DNA of 64,000 nucleotides, taken from positions 124,001 to 188,000 of the forward strand of contig NZ_CALXKQ010000001.1 of NCBI RefSeq assembly GCF_944388875.1. The letters run 5' to 3'. The stretch comes from an uncultured Brachyspira sp. (GTDB lineage Bacteria; Spirochaetota; Brachyspiria; Brachyspirales; Brachyspiraceae). A program made the translations under genes and the position numbers. The notes under the pieces were generated by a model that did no database searches, was not told the origin of the DNA, and saw nothing but the letters and a program-made list of their open reading frames with translations. Every line of letters begins with the position of its first letter. The first letter of the stretch is position 1. Below, piece after piece: positions 44,277 to 54,057 of the stretch.

Positions 44277-45167
44277 TTAGAAATTTTTTATTTTCAAACT
44301 TCTGCAGAAGTCATTAAATTGATACAAGTCTAATACAAATTGATTGAATAATGCATATCCCATAAATGAAGATACTGCAAATTTTATTTCTATATTTTTT
44401 AATTGAGATTGTGTTTTTATAGCTTCTCCATATATTCTATAAGTAAGCTCGCTTTTAGGATTCATATCTGCAAATAAAATAATACATTCTGCTTTATCAT
44501 CTAATTCTTTAATATCATCTGCATTTTTATCTGCTCCGCTGCTTAAATTTATTAATCCCAATTCTCTTAATTGTCTAAATTGAATTAGAGTTTGTTCTTT
44601 TAAATCCTCAAGATGAGAATGTACGTCTAAATATAAGATATCACTAAAATGTTTAGTCATATTATCAAAAGCATCTTTACCATATTTCATTTCTACTATA
44701 CTCAATTGACATTTATTTATATTTTTTTTATTAGTCCATTTAAAACCAACTATATCAAATCGGCATTTTTTCATATTAGTATCTATACTTTCAATATCAA
44801 CAAAATAATAATCTGACTCCAATGCCAATTTAGAACTTGTATTTGTTCTAACTGCCAATTGCTGAAATTCTTTCTCTGTTTGGAATTTACTTATTTTTGT
44901 ATCAACTAAATTTTTTAATGTTCCAATATTTTTAATCCATTCATCTATACTAGATATATTTAATAAAGAATTTTCAAGATATCCCTTGTTGTAATTTGAC
45001 TGATCTACTCCAATTCCATCTTCAAATTTTAAAATACTTACTCCTCTATAATAAATATTAATATAATCTTTTCTTATACAAAATAACAAAGTATCATATT
45101 TTTTTACTATATCAACTACTTTTATCAAATCAGTATCTTTCATAAAACCGTTTCTTAATTTTCTCAT
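44277..45167 (-). CDS. Putative PD-(D/E)XK nuclease-like protein
   Basis: A 296-residue soluble protein that I cannot assign to a named family. In the centre CRFDIVGFKW followed by LSIVEMKYGKDAF has the Asp, then E-x-K spacing and strand pattern of a PD-(D/E)XK nuclease core, with a preceding YYFVDIES strand. N- and C-terminal parts are helical. It is convergent with the two related-looking but distinct nuclease genes upstream, and its own reading frame is intact. A defence or DNA-processing role is inference. Confidence 0.6.
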   Translation of the reverse strand: MRKLRNGFMKDTDLIKVVDIVKKYDTLLFCIRKDYINIYYRGVSILKFEDGIGVDQSNYNKGYLENSLLNISSIDEWIKNIGTLKNLVDTKISKFQTEKEFQQLAVRTNTSSKLALESDYYFVDIESIDTNMKKCRFDIVGFKWTNKKNINKCQLSIVEMKYGKDAFDNMTKHFSDILYLDVHSHLEDLKEQTLIQFRQLRELGLINLSSGADKNADDIKELDDKAECIILFADMNPKSELTYRIYGEAIKTQSQLKNIEIKFAVSSFMGYALFNQFVLDLYQFNDFCRSLKIKNF

Positions 45168-45197
45168 AATGATATCCTAAAAATATTTATAATATAA

Positions 45198-45231
45198 AGG
45201 GCTTGCTAATATTTCTTTATTAACAAGCCCT
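45198..45231 (-). terminator. metK intrinsic terminator
   Basis: AGGGCTTG (45198-45205) and CAAGCCCT (45224-45231) pair, with further TAATA/TATTA pairing inside. It lies just past the metK stop on the minus strand. Confidence 0.85.
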
Positions 45232-45267
45232 GAATGTTTAAAACTTTTATTTATATTCAAAAATTAA

Positions 45268-46452
45268 TTATTTAGCATTAGAAAACAAATGTTTTATATC
45301 TGTTTTTTCCCAAGTAAACTCTGGAAGCTCTCTTCCGAAGTGTCCATAAGCTGTAGTTTTTTCGTATATAGGTCTTCTTAAATCAAGAGCTTTGATTATA
45401 CCAGCTGGAGTTAAATCAATTTGTTTAGTAATAATAGCAGCTAATACCTCATCATGAACCTTGCAAGTACCGAAAGTATTAACATATACTGATAAAGGCT
45501 CTGGAACACCTATAGCATAAGCAAACTGCACTAAAGCTCTGTCAGCTATTCCAGAAGCAACTATATTTTTAGCTACATATCTAGCCATATAACATGCACT
45601 TCTGTCTACTTTTGTAGGGTCTTTACCAGAGAAAGCTCCGCCGCCATGTGCACCATGTCCGCCGTAGCTGTCTACAATAATTTTTCTTCCTGTTAATCCG
45701 CAGTCGCCCATAGGTCCGCCTACTACAAATGAACCAGTTGGATTAATATAGTATTTAGTATTTTCATCAAGCATATTAGCAGGACAGATTTCATTAATAA
45801 CATGTTTTTTAATATCTGCTTCTATCTGCTTGTGTTCAACACCTGCAGCATGCTGAGTAGAAATAACAACAGCTTCTATTCTAGCAGCTTTACCGTCTTT
45901 GTATTCAACAGTAACCTGACTTTTGCCGTCTGGTCTTAAATAGTCAACTATTTTATCTTTTCTAACCTTAGCCAAACGCTCAGCTAATCTATGAGCTAAA
46001 TGTATAGTTAAAGGCATAAATGTTTCAGTTTCATTTATAGCATAACCGAACATTATACCTTGGTCGCCTGCACCTTCAGAAACATTTGATGCTTCAGAAT
46101 TAAATAATCCTTTACCAGCACTAACACCCATATCTATATCTGGAGATTGTTCCGCAATAGCTTCCATAACTGCACAAGTATCAGCGTCAAATCCCATTTC
46201 ACTGCTTGTATAACCTATTCGCCTTACGGTATCTCTAGCGATTTTTTGATAATCCAATTTAGCTTTTGTAGTGATCTCTCCAGCAATAAATATCATTCCT
46301 GTTTTTGCTAAAGTTTCACAAGCTACTCTTGAATTAGGGTCTTGTTTTAAACATTCGTCTAAGACTGCATCGCTTACAGCATCGCAAATCTTATCAGGAT
46401 GGCCTTCCGTTACCGACTCAGAAGAGAAATAATAATTTTTTATCTCAGCCAT
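45268..46452 (-). CDS. metK: S-adenosylmethionine synthase
   Basis: A 394-residue enzyme making SAM from methionine and ATP. Signatures are [12 protein letters not shown] at the start, [12 protein letters not shown] (ATP/Met loop), [17 protein letters not shown] (P-loop-like) and the final [14 protein letters not shown]. Length is standard. An AGAGGT ribosome-binding site precedes the ATG. No SAM riboswitch is visible in the 134-bp upstream gap. Confidence 0.97.
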   Translation of the reverse strand: MAEIKNYYFSSESVTEGHPDKICDAVSDAVLDECLKQDPNSRVACETLAKTGMIFIAGEITTKAKLDYQKIARDTVRRIGYTSSEMGFDADTCAVMEAIAEQSPDIDMGVSAGKGLFNSEASNVSEGAGDQGIMFGYAINETETFMPLTIHLAHRLAERLAKVRKDKIVDYLRPDGKSQVTVEYKDGKAARIEAVVISTQHAAGVEHKQIEADIKKHVINEICPANMLDENTKYYINPTGSFVVGGPMGDCGLTGRKIIVDSYGGHGAHGGGAFSGKDPTKVDRSACYMARYVAKNIVASGIADRALVQFAYAIGVPEPLSVYVNTFGTCKVHDEVLAAIITKQIDLTPAGIIKALDLRRPIYEKTTAYGHFGRELPEFTWEKTDIKHLFSNAK

Positions 46453-46586
46453 AGTTTTACCTCTTTTTAAAAATATAATTAAGCAATTCTATATTAATTA
46501 ATATAAATAGTCAAGAAAATATTTAATAATTATTACAATTTGGTATAAATAACTATAAAATATATTGTATGAATATGTAAATAACA

Positions 46587-47573
46587 TTAAGGTATTATCA
46601 AAAACCTAGTAGTAGAGAGTATAATACTAAGACAAAGGCAAATAAATGCTAATATTATAAATGGCTTGTATAACTCATCATATTGAATCAAATCATCATC
46701 TAATATTGGTTTTTTCTCTATTCTGTCTATTGTGTTATAAACATTATCCAAAGCAGAACTAGTTTTAGCATTAAAATATTTTCCGCCAGTTATGGATGCT
46801 ATTTCTATTAAGCCTTTTTCATTTAATGTGAAATCTGCTCTTATTCTTCTTCGTCCGTAATTAGGATCATCATAAGTAACCCAAGCATGACTGCCGTTAG
46901 CATCTCCTATACCTATAGTATATACTTTAATATTAAAATTTGATGCTATTTCTGATGCAAGCTTAGGGTCTATTTCTCCTGAGTTATTCTCTCCGTCTGT
47001 AAGAAGTATAATAATTTTTTCATTATCATCTTTAACGCTTCTAAGCATATCAACTGCTGTAGCTATTCCAAGTCCTATTGAAGTTGATCCTTCTTCATCT
47101 ATTTTTATTTTGTTTATCTCCTCTTCCAAAGAAGTATAATCAAATGTGGCAGGAGAAAGCACAGAGGCACGCAATGCAAATGATACTAAGCTAATCTTAT
47201 CAAAATTTCTCTTTTTTATAAAATCTATCATAGTTTTTTTTGAAGCCTCAAGTCTGGTAGGCGTCATATCCTCAGCCATCATAGAAGGCGAAACATCAAC
47301 TACAAGAGAAATATAAATACCTTCTCCATTAATATCAGATAAATGAGAAATCCTTGCAGGACGTGCCAAACCTATTATAGATAAAAATAAAGCTAAAATT
47401 ATAAGAGCAAATGGTATATCTTTTACATAGTATCTTGATTTTAATGTCTTTGACATACTCACTCTTGGATGTTTTACGGAATATGAATGATTCTTTCTAG
47501 TCTGTATATATAAAAATATTATAATAGGCAAAGCAAACAGCAAGAATAAAAATTTTGGAGATACAAAAGTCAT
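46587..47573 (-). CDS. BatA-like von Willebrand factor A membrane protein
   Basis: A 328-residue protein with two N-terminal helices (LFLLFALPIIIFLYI; FALIILALFLSIIGLA), a VWA domain with an intact MIDAS (DVSPSM, then the Thr and Asp in ILLTDGENNSGE), and a C-terminal helix (FIILAFICLCLSIILS). This is the layout of BatA-type proteins, which in spirochaetes and Bacteroidetes occur in aerotolerance or MoxR-linked clusters. Here no moxR or batB is adjacent, so the rest of the set may be elsewhere. Confidence 0.88.
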   Translation of the reverse strand: MTFVSPKFLFLLFALPIIIFLYIQTRKNHSYSVKHPRVSMSKTLKSRYYVKDIPFALIILALFLSIIGLARPARISHLSDINGEGIYISLVVDVSPSMMAEDMTPTRLEASKKTMIDFIKKRNFDKISLVSFALRASVLSPATFDYTSLEEEINKIKIDEEGSTSIGLGIATAVDMLRSVKDDNEKIIILLTDGENNSGEIDPKLASEIASNFNIKVYTIGIGDANGSHAWVTYDDPNYGRRRIRADFTLNEKGLIEIASITGGKYFNAKTSSALDNVYNTIDRIEKKPILDDDLIQYDELYKPFIILAFICLCLSIILSTTRFLIIP

Positions 47574-47707
47574 TTAAATATTTCCCTAATAATAAATTTA
47601 TTATTAAAACACAAAAAACAATATAAAGTAATATTTAATGAAACATTATACTAAAATACAAATAAAAGTAAAGTAGCAAATTATTAACTTTATTAATTTC
47701 ATAATAT

Positions 47708-48712
47708 TTATTCAAATAAAGCATCTATTATAGAAACAGCCTTTTTAAATCTTGACTGATAATCTCCATTTATTGAATGATATTTAATATTTAAGCTATT
47801 AAGTATATCTTTTATTTGACTGCTGTATTTTTCTCTGTCATTTTTTATTACTTCGCTTCTATCTCCATCCTGAATAAAATCAACATCAGGTTCTAAAAAT
47901 AATACTAAATCATATCTATTTATATATATAATTGCTTTAGCAAGCCTTTCATTATTAATTATATTCTCATCTTTCAAAAAATGCATATAAAAATTTGTAA
48001 TTACTGCATCAGTATCAATAAATAAGACTTTATTGCTGTGTTCTAATGCCTTTATCTCATTTAATTTATGAGTTAAAAGTATTTCTGTAAAATCTTCTGA
48101 AAGCATAAGTAAATCAGTGCCAGACTTTTCTGATAATTCTCTTCCTGCTTCTTCTATATAGTTGGTATTATAATAATTAGCCAAATTAATAGTAAGAGTT
48201 GACTTTCCCGTACTTTCGCTTCCCAAAAGTAAAACTTTTTTTGTATAAGAAGGCTTTACTATATTAGGAATATAATCCCAATATTTATAAACATTTTCTC
48301 TAATCTTTGTAGAGCTTATTTCATCTCTTTCTATAAATATTAATTCTGCCTCTTTATAATATCTGCTATAAAAAGAATCCTTATCCTTATAATCATCTCC
48401 GCAGAAAACAGCATCAATTTTTTCTCCTATAGCATTTTTTATTTTTATAGAATCCTCCTCCCATAAATCTTCTGTATAATCTTCTTTTGTTTTTGCATCA
48501 TCTTCTATAAAGATAATTTTTACATTTCCAATATGCTTTGTTAATTGATAAATCCATCTGTATCTTATCTTTTTATCGATTTCATTTCTATTATTTCCAA
48601 TGCACAAAATTATATAAAGTTTTTTGCATTGATTGGCTGCTTCTATTATGCATCTCACATGTCCAAGATGAAGCGGATTAAAAGAGCCTGCGTACATTCC
48701 AACATTATACAT
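47708..48712 (-). CDS. nadR: NadR-type NMN adenylyltransferase / ribosylnicotinamide kinase
   Basis: A 334-residue bifunctional NAD-salvage enzyme. The N-terminal nucleotidyltransferase domain opens MYNVGMYAGSFNPLHLGHV (HxGH motif), with ISSTKIR later. The C-terminal kinase domain has Walker A GSESTGKST. The N-terminal HTH repressor domain of enteric NadR is absent, as in most non-enteric forms. It lies 58 bp downstream of pnuC on the same strand, which supplies its nicotinamide riboside substrate. Confidence 0.93.
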   Translation of the reverse strand: MYNVGMYAGSFNPLHLGHVRCIIEAANQCKKLYIILCIGNNRNEIDKKIRYRWIYQLTKHIGNVKIIFIEDDAKTKEDYTEDLWEEDSIKIKNAIGEKIDAVFCGDDYKDKDSFYSRYYKEAELIFIERDEISSTKIRENVYKYWDYIPNIVKPSYTKKVLLLGSESTGKSTLTINLANYYNTNYIEEAGRELSEKSGTDLLMLSEDFTEILLTHKLNEIKALEHSNKVLFIDTDAVITNFYMHFLKDENIINNERLAKAIIYINRYDLVLFLEPDVDFIQDGDRSEVIKNDREKYSSQIKDILNSLNIKYHSINGDYQSRFKKAVSIIDALFE

Positions 48713-48769
48713 AAAACCTCCGAATAATATATTTTATTATTTTTATTAAATATTCACTTTATCAATTTT

Positions 48770-49453
48770 TTAACTGTTTGCCTCTTTGTACCATTTTATA
48801 AGCATAAATATAGCATTAACTAAATAAACACTCCACATAAGTAAAGTCGCTATATTATCACCGCCGCTTGCGAAATTAATATACCATATAGAAATATTTA
48901 AAATATTTACCAGTATCCACATTATCCACTGTTCAGAACATCTTTTTACACATAGTATCTGAGCTGTTACAGCAAATACTGTACTTGCACTGTCTGCAAA
49001 AGGAAGAGAGCCTCCTAATTTTTTTAATATAAGTCCGTAAATAAATATTGATATAAAAGACAAAGCAAATATGATAATCTTATATTTATTATTTAATTTT
49101 GTTTTTATAACTTCGCTGTTTTCTTTATTTAAATTTTTACTCCATAGTATAAAGCCTGCTATATTCATAGGTATATAATAAAAAACATTGAGCATAAATT
49201 CCCCATAATATTTTGCATTAAAGGCAATGTACGAATAAAGAATTGTATTAACCATTCCAAATATATATGAAGATAATTTTCCTTTGCCTGTGAGTATCAC
49301 ACATAATATGCCGCTTATCGATGACACTATGCCTATAATATTTTCTTTCCAATATATAGAAAGCGACAATATTATAGAACACGCTATTATAATCCATAAT
49401 ACTTCTACAGCTTTCCAATTTTGAAGTTCGTTTTTTATAAACTGATTAATCAT
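48770..49453 (-). CDS. pnuC: Nicotinamide riboside transporter PnuC
   Basis: A polytopic transporter with seven predicted helices and the PnuC core (GMVNTILYSYIAFNAKYYGEF, YYIPMNIAGFILWSKN, WIMWILVNILNISIWY). I prefer the ATG at 49453 (227 residues): it gives a typical N-terminus just before the first helix, about 38 bases after the predicted transcription start. The ATG at 49489 (239 residues) would sit at +3 of the same transcript, without a Shine-Dalgarno, and is a leaderless alternative. It works with the adjacent nadR in NAD salvage. Confidence 0.9.
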   Translation of the reverse strand: MINQFIKNELQNWKAVEVLWIIIACSIILSLSIYWKENIIGIVSSISGILCVILTGKGKLSSYIFGMVNTILYSYIAFNAKYYGEFMLNVFYYIPMNIAGFILWSKNLNKENSEVIKTKLNNKYKIIIFALSFISIFIYGLILKKLGGSLPFADSASTVFAVTAQILCVKRCSEQWIMWILVNILNISIWYINFASGGDNIATLLMWSVYLVNAIFMLIKWYKEANS

Positions 49454-49497
49454 AATAAACTCTGCAAATACATTTTTTAATAATAACATATATATTA

Positions 49498-49526
49498 ATT
49501 ATATCTTATGCTGTTAAAATAATCAA
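49498..49526 (-). promoter_or_regulatory. pnuC-nadR promoter
   Basis: On the minus strand TTGATT (49526-49521), a 17-bp spacer and TATAAT (49503-49498). The predicted start is about 49491, two bases before the upstream in-frame ATG of pnuC. Confidence 0.7.
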
Positions 49527-49529
49527 ATA

Positions 49530-49856
49530 AAAAACGCTTGGGAGGGTGTGCTTTTTCTTTATAAGTATTAAATATAAATAATATATTCATTACAGAATAA
49601 AGTATTAAATCTTAAAGGGCGGGGTTTGTGAATAAAATTTTTTTGAATTTTATTTTAATTCCCCACCCATTAGTTTTATTAATTTATTTTTGATACCATA
49701 GCATTTATTTTCTTTTTAACATTAATATAAATGATAATACCCACCCTAGATTTTTTTTATTTGTAATGTATACACCGCACGGTGAATGAAATTTAAAATA
49801 TTATTTTATTTGAATTATAATTTTTATTATGTTTAAAATTTAGTTAACCGTGCGTA
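49530..49856 (+). repeat. Structured intergenic repeat, copy 1
   Basis: About 327 bp that recurs in inverted orientation at 58468-58795. Conserved blocks, in order, are ACGCTTGGG, GGGCGGGGTTTGTGA, a TAAAATTTTTTTGAATTTTA hairpin core, CCCACCCATTAGTTTTATTA, CCCACCCTAGATTTTTTTA, GCACGGTGA and ACCGTGCG. GGGCGGGG (49617-49624) can pair with CCCCACCC (49661-49668) around AATAAAATT/AATTTTATT. CGCACGGT (49776-49783) pairs perfectly with ACCGTGCG (49847-49854). No ORF is present. It fills the gap between pnuC and the Maf gene. Confidence 0.85.
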
Positions 49857-49865
49857 TAGAAAGTT

Positions 49866-51719
49866 TTATTCTAATTCTTTGTTTATCTTTATCAATGCAC
49901 GCTCTATTATATAATGATTAAAATCAATGCTGTCTTTCATAGCTTCGTATAGTTTAAAAGAACTTACTATAGATTTATGCATAGTTTCATCTTTAAACTC
50001 AAAACCTTCTGTAATAGTTTTAATAGTTTTCTGCATAGTAATACCCAAAAACTCATTAACTTTGCTTATATTAAGTATTTTTATGTCAAATTCATCAAGT
50101 TTTGAAATGAGCTTATCTACTTTTCTGTGTCTTGAAAGATCATCATTGATTGTGTAGCATAAATTAATTGCCTCTTCTGTGTATGGCTTTAATGATATTA
50201 TTTCTTTATCTATTTTCATTAAACCGTTTTTTAAGCTCTCAAGTATTTTTATTTTATCTTCCATGTTTCTATCATTTTTATCCATTTGTATATTTATATT
50301 ATCAAACTTATCAATGAGTTCTTGAAGAGTAATATTTTCCATAGCATTGATTATAACGCCCCCCTCTGTGGCATTATAGAACTTTATTTTACTATTATTT
50401 GTACATTGAGCCTCATACCAATTCCTATACATATCAAATCTAGAATCAGTAAATACACTCTCCCCATAAACATTTTTTTCTTCTCTTAAATTACCAGAAA
50501 TAAGAACTTTATATATTCTGCTGTCATAAGAATCTAGCTTTCCTATTTCAGTAAAAAAATTCTCTTCATGGTAGCTTCCTTTTATATGCGTTTGATGATT
50601 AGGAAAAGATAGATCCAAACCAACCATTATTATAGGATTAGCACCAATTCTCACAGCAAAATCATAGGCAGCAGTAGAAACACTTCCACCCATAGTAATG
50701 TCGCCCCTTTTTCCTAAAGGCTTCATAAAGTATTTTGCTAATGGAAATATTGAATCTATAAAGTATATAGAACCATTAAATGATTCTATAGCCTCATGGT
50801 CAACTGATGACTCTGCTATAAGTACAGTGTCTTCAAAATGAATATTTCTGAAATATTTGGAGTTTTTCTTTTGAGGGTCAATGGTAATAACAAAATGAGG
50901 AGATATGCCATGCGATGATAAAGGCTTCATTGCCGTATCAACTGCTATTATAATGGCTTTATTTTTCATCTCTTTTAATTTTCTTATGTTTTTTTCAAGC
51001 GAAGGTCCGGCTGATACTATAACTGCTGGTATATTTTTGTATTTATCAAAAAATCTATTAACCCCATAATGAGTAGCAATTTCAACAGCATTAGAAGCTA
51101 TATTATAAGCCCATAGTTTATCAAATCTTGAAATTGTATTTATATTTATAATTTTTTTATCAACTACAGATAATACCTTGCTTTGATAATGCATAGCCGC
51201 TTCAGTGAATAGTGAAGCATAAGACCTTGTAACAAAAAACTTAACTTTTTTGGTAGTAGTTATAGATATAAATTTTTCTATATCCTCATCATCATTTCCG
51301 CCTATAAAAAAAGTTATTTTACTATCTTCAAGTATTTTATCTAATCTAAAATTATCTATTAAAGTGCTGAAGAAGTTTATATCAGGTTCAATTACAGCAA
51401 TAGCAACATTAAGTTTTTTTACGGCATTAATCAAATATCCCGCCCCAATTCCGAATATAAATACCAAATCCAAATCTTCATCATTTTCAATTTCTTTTAT
51501 TAAAGTATTAGCTTCTTTTATAGGGTCATAAGCACTATGAAGAAGTATCTGTTTCCCATTTTTTATAACTTTAGCGGAAGGCTTTTGAGATTTTGTTTCT
51601 ATTACCTCTAAAGTAATATCTGATTGTTTTGCATTATTAAGAATATTAATAAAGTCATAGGGGTATGCTTTGATATTTTTGTTTATAGCTTCTAAATTAA
51701 TTTTTCTAATTTCATTCAT
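49866..51719 (-). CDS. Maf-type motility-associated glycosyltransferase (DUF115)
   Basis: A 617-residue cytosolic protein of the motility accessory factor family, which transfers nonulosonic acids (pseudaminic, legionaminic or sialic-type) to flagellins. The central MAF_flag10/DUF115 domain is clear: AVIVSAGPSLEKNIRKLKEM, IIAVDTAMKPLSSHGISP, VITIDPQKKNSKYF, GDITMGGSVSTAAYDFA and GANPIIMVGLDLSFP. Helical flanks follow. In Brachyspira FlaA and FlaB filaments are glycosylated, so this is the likely enzyme class. No clear Shine-Dalgarno precedes the ATG. Confidence 0.88.
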   Translation of the reverse strand: MNEIRKINLEAINKNIKAYPYDFINILNNAKQSDITLEVIETKSQKPSAKVIKNGKQILLHSAYDPIKEANTLIKEIENDEDLDLVFIFGIGAGYLINAVKKLNVAIAVIEPDINFFSTLIDNFRLDKILEDSKITFFIGGNDDEDIEKFISITTTKKVKFFVTRSYASLFTEAAMHYQSKVLSVVDKKIININTISRFDKLWAYNIASNAVEIATHYGVNRFFDKYKNIPAVIVSAGPSLEKNIRKLKEMKNKAIIIAVDTAMKPLSSHGISPHFVITIDPQKKNSKYFRNIHFEDTVLIAESSVDHEAIESFNGSIYFIDSIFPLAKYFMKPLGKRGDITMGGSVSTAAYDFAVRIGANPIIMVGLDLSFPNHQTHIKGSYHEENFFTEIGKLDSYDSRIYKVLISGNLREEKNVYGESVFTDSRFDMYRNWYEAQCTNNSKIKFYNATEGGVIINAMENITLQELIDKFDNINIQMDKNDRNMEDKIKILESLKNGLMKIDKEIISLKPYTEEAINLCYTINDDLSRHRKVDKLISKLDEFDIKILNISKVNEFLGITMQKTIKTITEGFEFKDETMHKSIVSSFKLYEAMKDSIDFNHYIIERALIKINKELE

Positions 51720-51785
51720 AATATATTATAATTTTGTAATTAAATTTATATTTTATTTTTATCGGAGAATTTAATAAAATGATTT

Positions 51786-52670
51786 TTAAGATTTTCTCTC
51801 TATTATATAATTTGCTAATTCTATTAAAATATTTTTAGCTTCACTCTCTTTATAAGGTTTCAAATACTCAATAGCTTTTTCTGTTACTTTTTTAGCTTCT
51901 TCTTTAGCACCGTCAAGTCCGAACTGCTTAACATAAGTAAGTTTACCTTCTTTTTCATCTTTACCTACAGTTTTCCCCAAAGTTTCATTGTCGGAAATAA
52001 CATCAAGTATATCGTCCTGTATCTGAAAAGCAAGCCCAACAGCTTCGCCATATTTTGTTATATTTTCTATATCATTATCATTTTCAGAAGATATCGCCCC
52101 AAGTCTTACAGCTCCTCTAATCATAGCACCTGTTTTTTTTGCATGAAGAACTTTAAGCATATCAAAATTAATTTCTTTCTCTTCATAATATAAATCTATA
52201 AACTGCCCCATAACCATTCCGTTAATTCCAGCTGCATAGCTTAATTCAAATAAAAGTTTTCTTAAAGTGCTGTCTTTAACATCTGCTTTAGAAAGTAATT
52301 GAAAAGCATGTGTTAAAAGCCCATCGCCTACAAGTATAGCATTAGCCTCACCATATTTAATATGAGTTGTAGGTTTGCCTCTTCTTAAATCATCATTGTC
52401 CATAGCAGGCAAATCATCATGAACCAAAGAATATGTATGTATAAGCTCTAATGCTACAGCAGGTATTACAGATTTTTTATAATCCCCTTCAAAAAGCTCG
52501 CATGCCAAACATGTTAGTATAGGTCTTAATCTTTTTCCGCCTGCATCAAGAGGATATTCAAGCATTTCTATAAAACTATTTTCTAATTCAATATCGCTTT
52601 TATCAAATATATTTTCAATAGTTTTGTTTATTTCTTTAAGTCTTATATTCATATATTCTTTAAGATTCAT
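51786..52670 (-). CDS. ispA: Polyprenyl (geranyl/farnesyl) diphosphate synthase
   Basis: A 294-residue trans-prenyltransferase condensing IPP with allylic diphosphates. Both Asp-rich motifs are present: DDLPAMDNDDLRRGKPT (FARM) and QIQDDILDV (SARM), plus GGKRLRPIL and KTGAMIRGAV. The two-residue insertion and small residues around the first motif fit the farnesyl-type bacterial IspA group. It supplies precursors for undecaprenyl phosphate and quinones. The ribosome-binding site is AGGA. Confidence 0.92.
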   Translation of the reverse strand: MNLKEYMNIRLKEINKTIENIFDKSDIELENSFIEMLEYPLDAGGKRLRPILTCLACELFEGDYKKSVIPAVALELIHTYSLVHDDLPAMDNDDLRRGKPTTHIKYGEANAILVGDGLLTHAFQLLSKADVKDSTLRKLLFELSYAAGINGMVMGQFIDLYYEEKEINFDMLKVLHAKKTGAMIRGAVRLGAISSENDNDIENITKYGEAVGLAFQIQDDILDVISDNETLGKTVGKDEKEGKLTYVKQFGLDGAKEEAKKVTEKAIEYLKPYKESEAKNILIELANYIIERKS

Positions 52671-52743
52671 AGGCTTATCCTAGTTTTTAATAATTTCCTC
52701 CATTATAATGCAATAAGTAAAAATGTAAAGTTTATTATTAATA

Positions 52744-52794
52744 AATAAAGAGCCGCCATATATAAATATAAGCAGCTCTTTATTTAGAAGAAAA
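52744..52794 (-). terminator. Terminator after the Vsp gene
   Basis: AATAAAGAGC (52744-52753) and GCTCTTTATT (52785-52794) form a perfect 10-bp stem with a long loop. It lies 13 bp past the Vsp stop on the minus strand. Confidence 0.75.
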
Positions 52795-52806
52795 ATTATA
52801 TCTTAA

Positions 52807-54039
52807 TTAAAAATAATATGATAATCCAGTTGCTCCATTAAATACCAATGAAGTTGCTCCCCAATTTTTCATACTATCAGCTATAGTTACACCGCCTGTT
52901 TGAATTTCAAAATACCATTCCAAACTTTTAACAGGTCTTATATAAAGCTCTCCGTAAACTACATAACCTAATGCCATAAAAGGCATTGTTCTTTCATCAT
53001 TAGCTGCAGCAGAAGTATATATATGTTTAGCACCTATCATAGTGAATGATACTGCAGGTTCAAGATAGAAATATAGATTTTCATCAGCTGAAGTAGCAGT
53101 AAAACCAACAGGCATGGCAATACCAACTCTGTAAGGCTCTATAGCATAGAAAGAACCCGGTATTGAAGCTATATAACCTCCCTGCATACCAGAACCAGAA
53201 TCAGGATCTCCATGTCCTCCGCTAGTACTGCCTGGACCTGATTGAGGCCAATAAGGTGTAAATCCTTTAGCAGTTATAGAAAAATTATCAAATACTTTTG
53301 AACTATCTATAGAAGAACCTTTAATTGTGCTTCCTAATGCCTGATCATACTGTATTCTAAATATAGGCTCTATTAAAACATCAGGTGTTTCTATTTTGAA
53401 ATATAATCTGAATTGACCTCCAATAGATTGCTGTCTTATATATTGGCTATTATCCTTAACATTTTCTATATAGGCATTACCATAATTTATGTAAAATCTT
53501 AAATGACTTAATACTTGCATTTCTCTTGGAAAATAATATCTTCCTTCAATACCAGTAGATACAACATAACTTCCTCTTAAATCTGTAACCTCTGCTTTAC
53601 TTTTTGATCCTACCCCTATAGAAATAGGAACATTTATTCTAAAAGCATCATTTAAAGCAGTAGCAGTTATTACAGGTGTATGCACCATATAGGAGTCATT
53701 TTTATATGTAAATTCATATCCTACCCCTATACCCCAATATCCAGCCTCATAACCAACAGCAGCTAATACAGATGGTACAAACGAAAGTATAGCATTAGTT
53801 TGCTGGGCATTATATGTATTATGCAATATGATATCTGATAAACTATTGGCAGAAGTTACACCTGCAGCAACCTTTATATTGCTCGGACCTGCAAGAACTC
53901 CGAATCTATCTGTTCTTACTCTTAATTGATTGCTATGTACCAAAAAATCAATAAATGTTTCAGAAGCATAGTATGCATGCAAACTAGAGAATGTAAATAT
54001 TGTAATAATAGATGCTATAAATAATAATCGTTTTTTCAT
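52807..54039 (-). CDS. Variable surface protein (Vsp family), outer-membrane beta-barrel
   Basis: A 410-residue exported protein with a signal peptide (MKKRLLFIASIITIFTFSSLHA). Its mature start (ETFIDFLVHSNQLRVRTDRFG) closely follows the WIDFLxHGNQFRARMDxxG opening of B. hyodysenteriae Vsp proteins, and the AAVGYEAGYWGIGVGYEFTY and FRINVPISIGVG strands match as well. It ends in an aromatic residue (GLSYYF), as barrel proteins do. A Gly/Ser/Pro-rich stretch (GPGSTSGGHGDPDSGSG, about 260-290) looks like a surface loop. Vsp proteins are major variable antigens. The sialidase gene is 18 bp upstream on the same strand. Confidence 0.88.
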   Translation of the reverse strand: MKKRLLFIASIITIFTFSSLHAYYASETFIDFLVHSNQLRVRTDRFGVLAGPSNIKVAAGVTSANSLSDIILHNTYNAQQTNAILSFVPSVLAAVGYEAGYWGIGVGYEFTYKNDSYMVHTPVITATALNDAFRINVPISIGVGSKSKAEVTDLRGSYVVSTGIEGRYYFPREMQVLSHLRFYINYGNAYIENVKDNSQYIRQQSIGGQFRLYFKIETPDVLIEPIFRIQYDQALGSTIKGSSIDSSKVFDNFSITAKGFTPYWPQSGPGSTSGGHGDPDSGSGMQGGYIASIPGSFYAIEPYRVGIAMPVGFTATSADENLYFYLEPAVSFTMIGAKHIYTSAAANDERTMPFMALGYVVYGELYIRPVKSLEWYFEIQTGGVTIADSMKNWGATSLVFNGATGLSYYF

Positions 54040-54057
54040 ATACTTTCCTTTTTATAA

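Noticed and set aside
46453-46586. SAM riboswitch upstream of metK
   Set aside because: The gap is only 134 bp, nearly all A/T, with no conserved SAM-I or SAM-II core or terminator hairpin.
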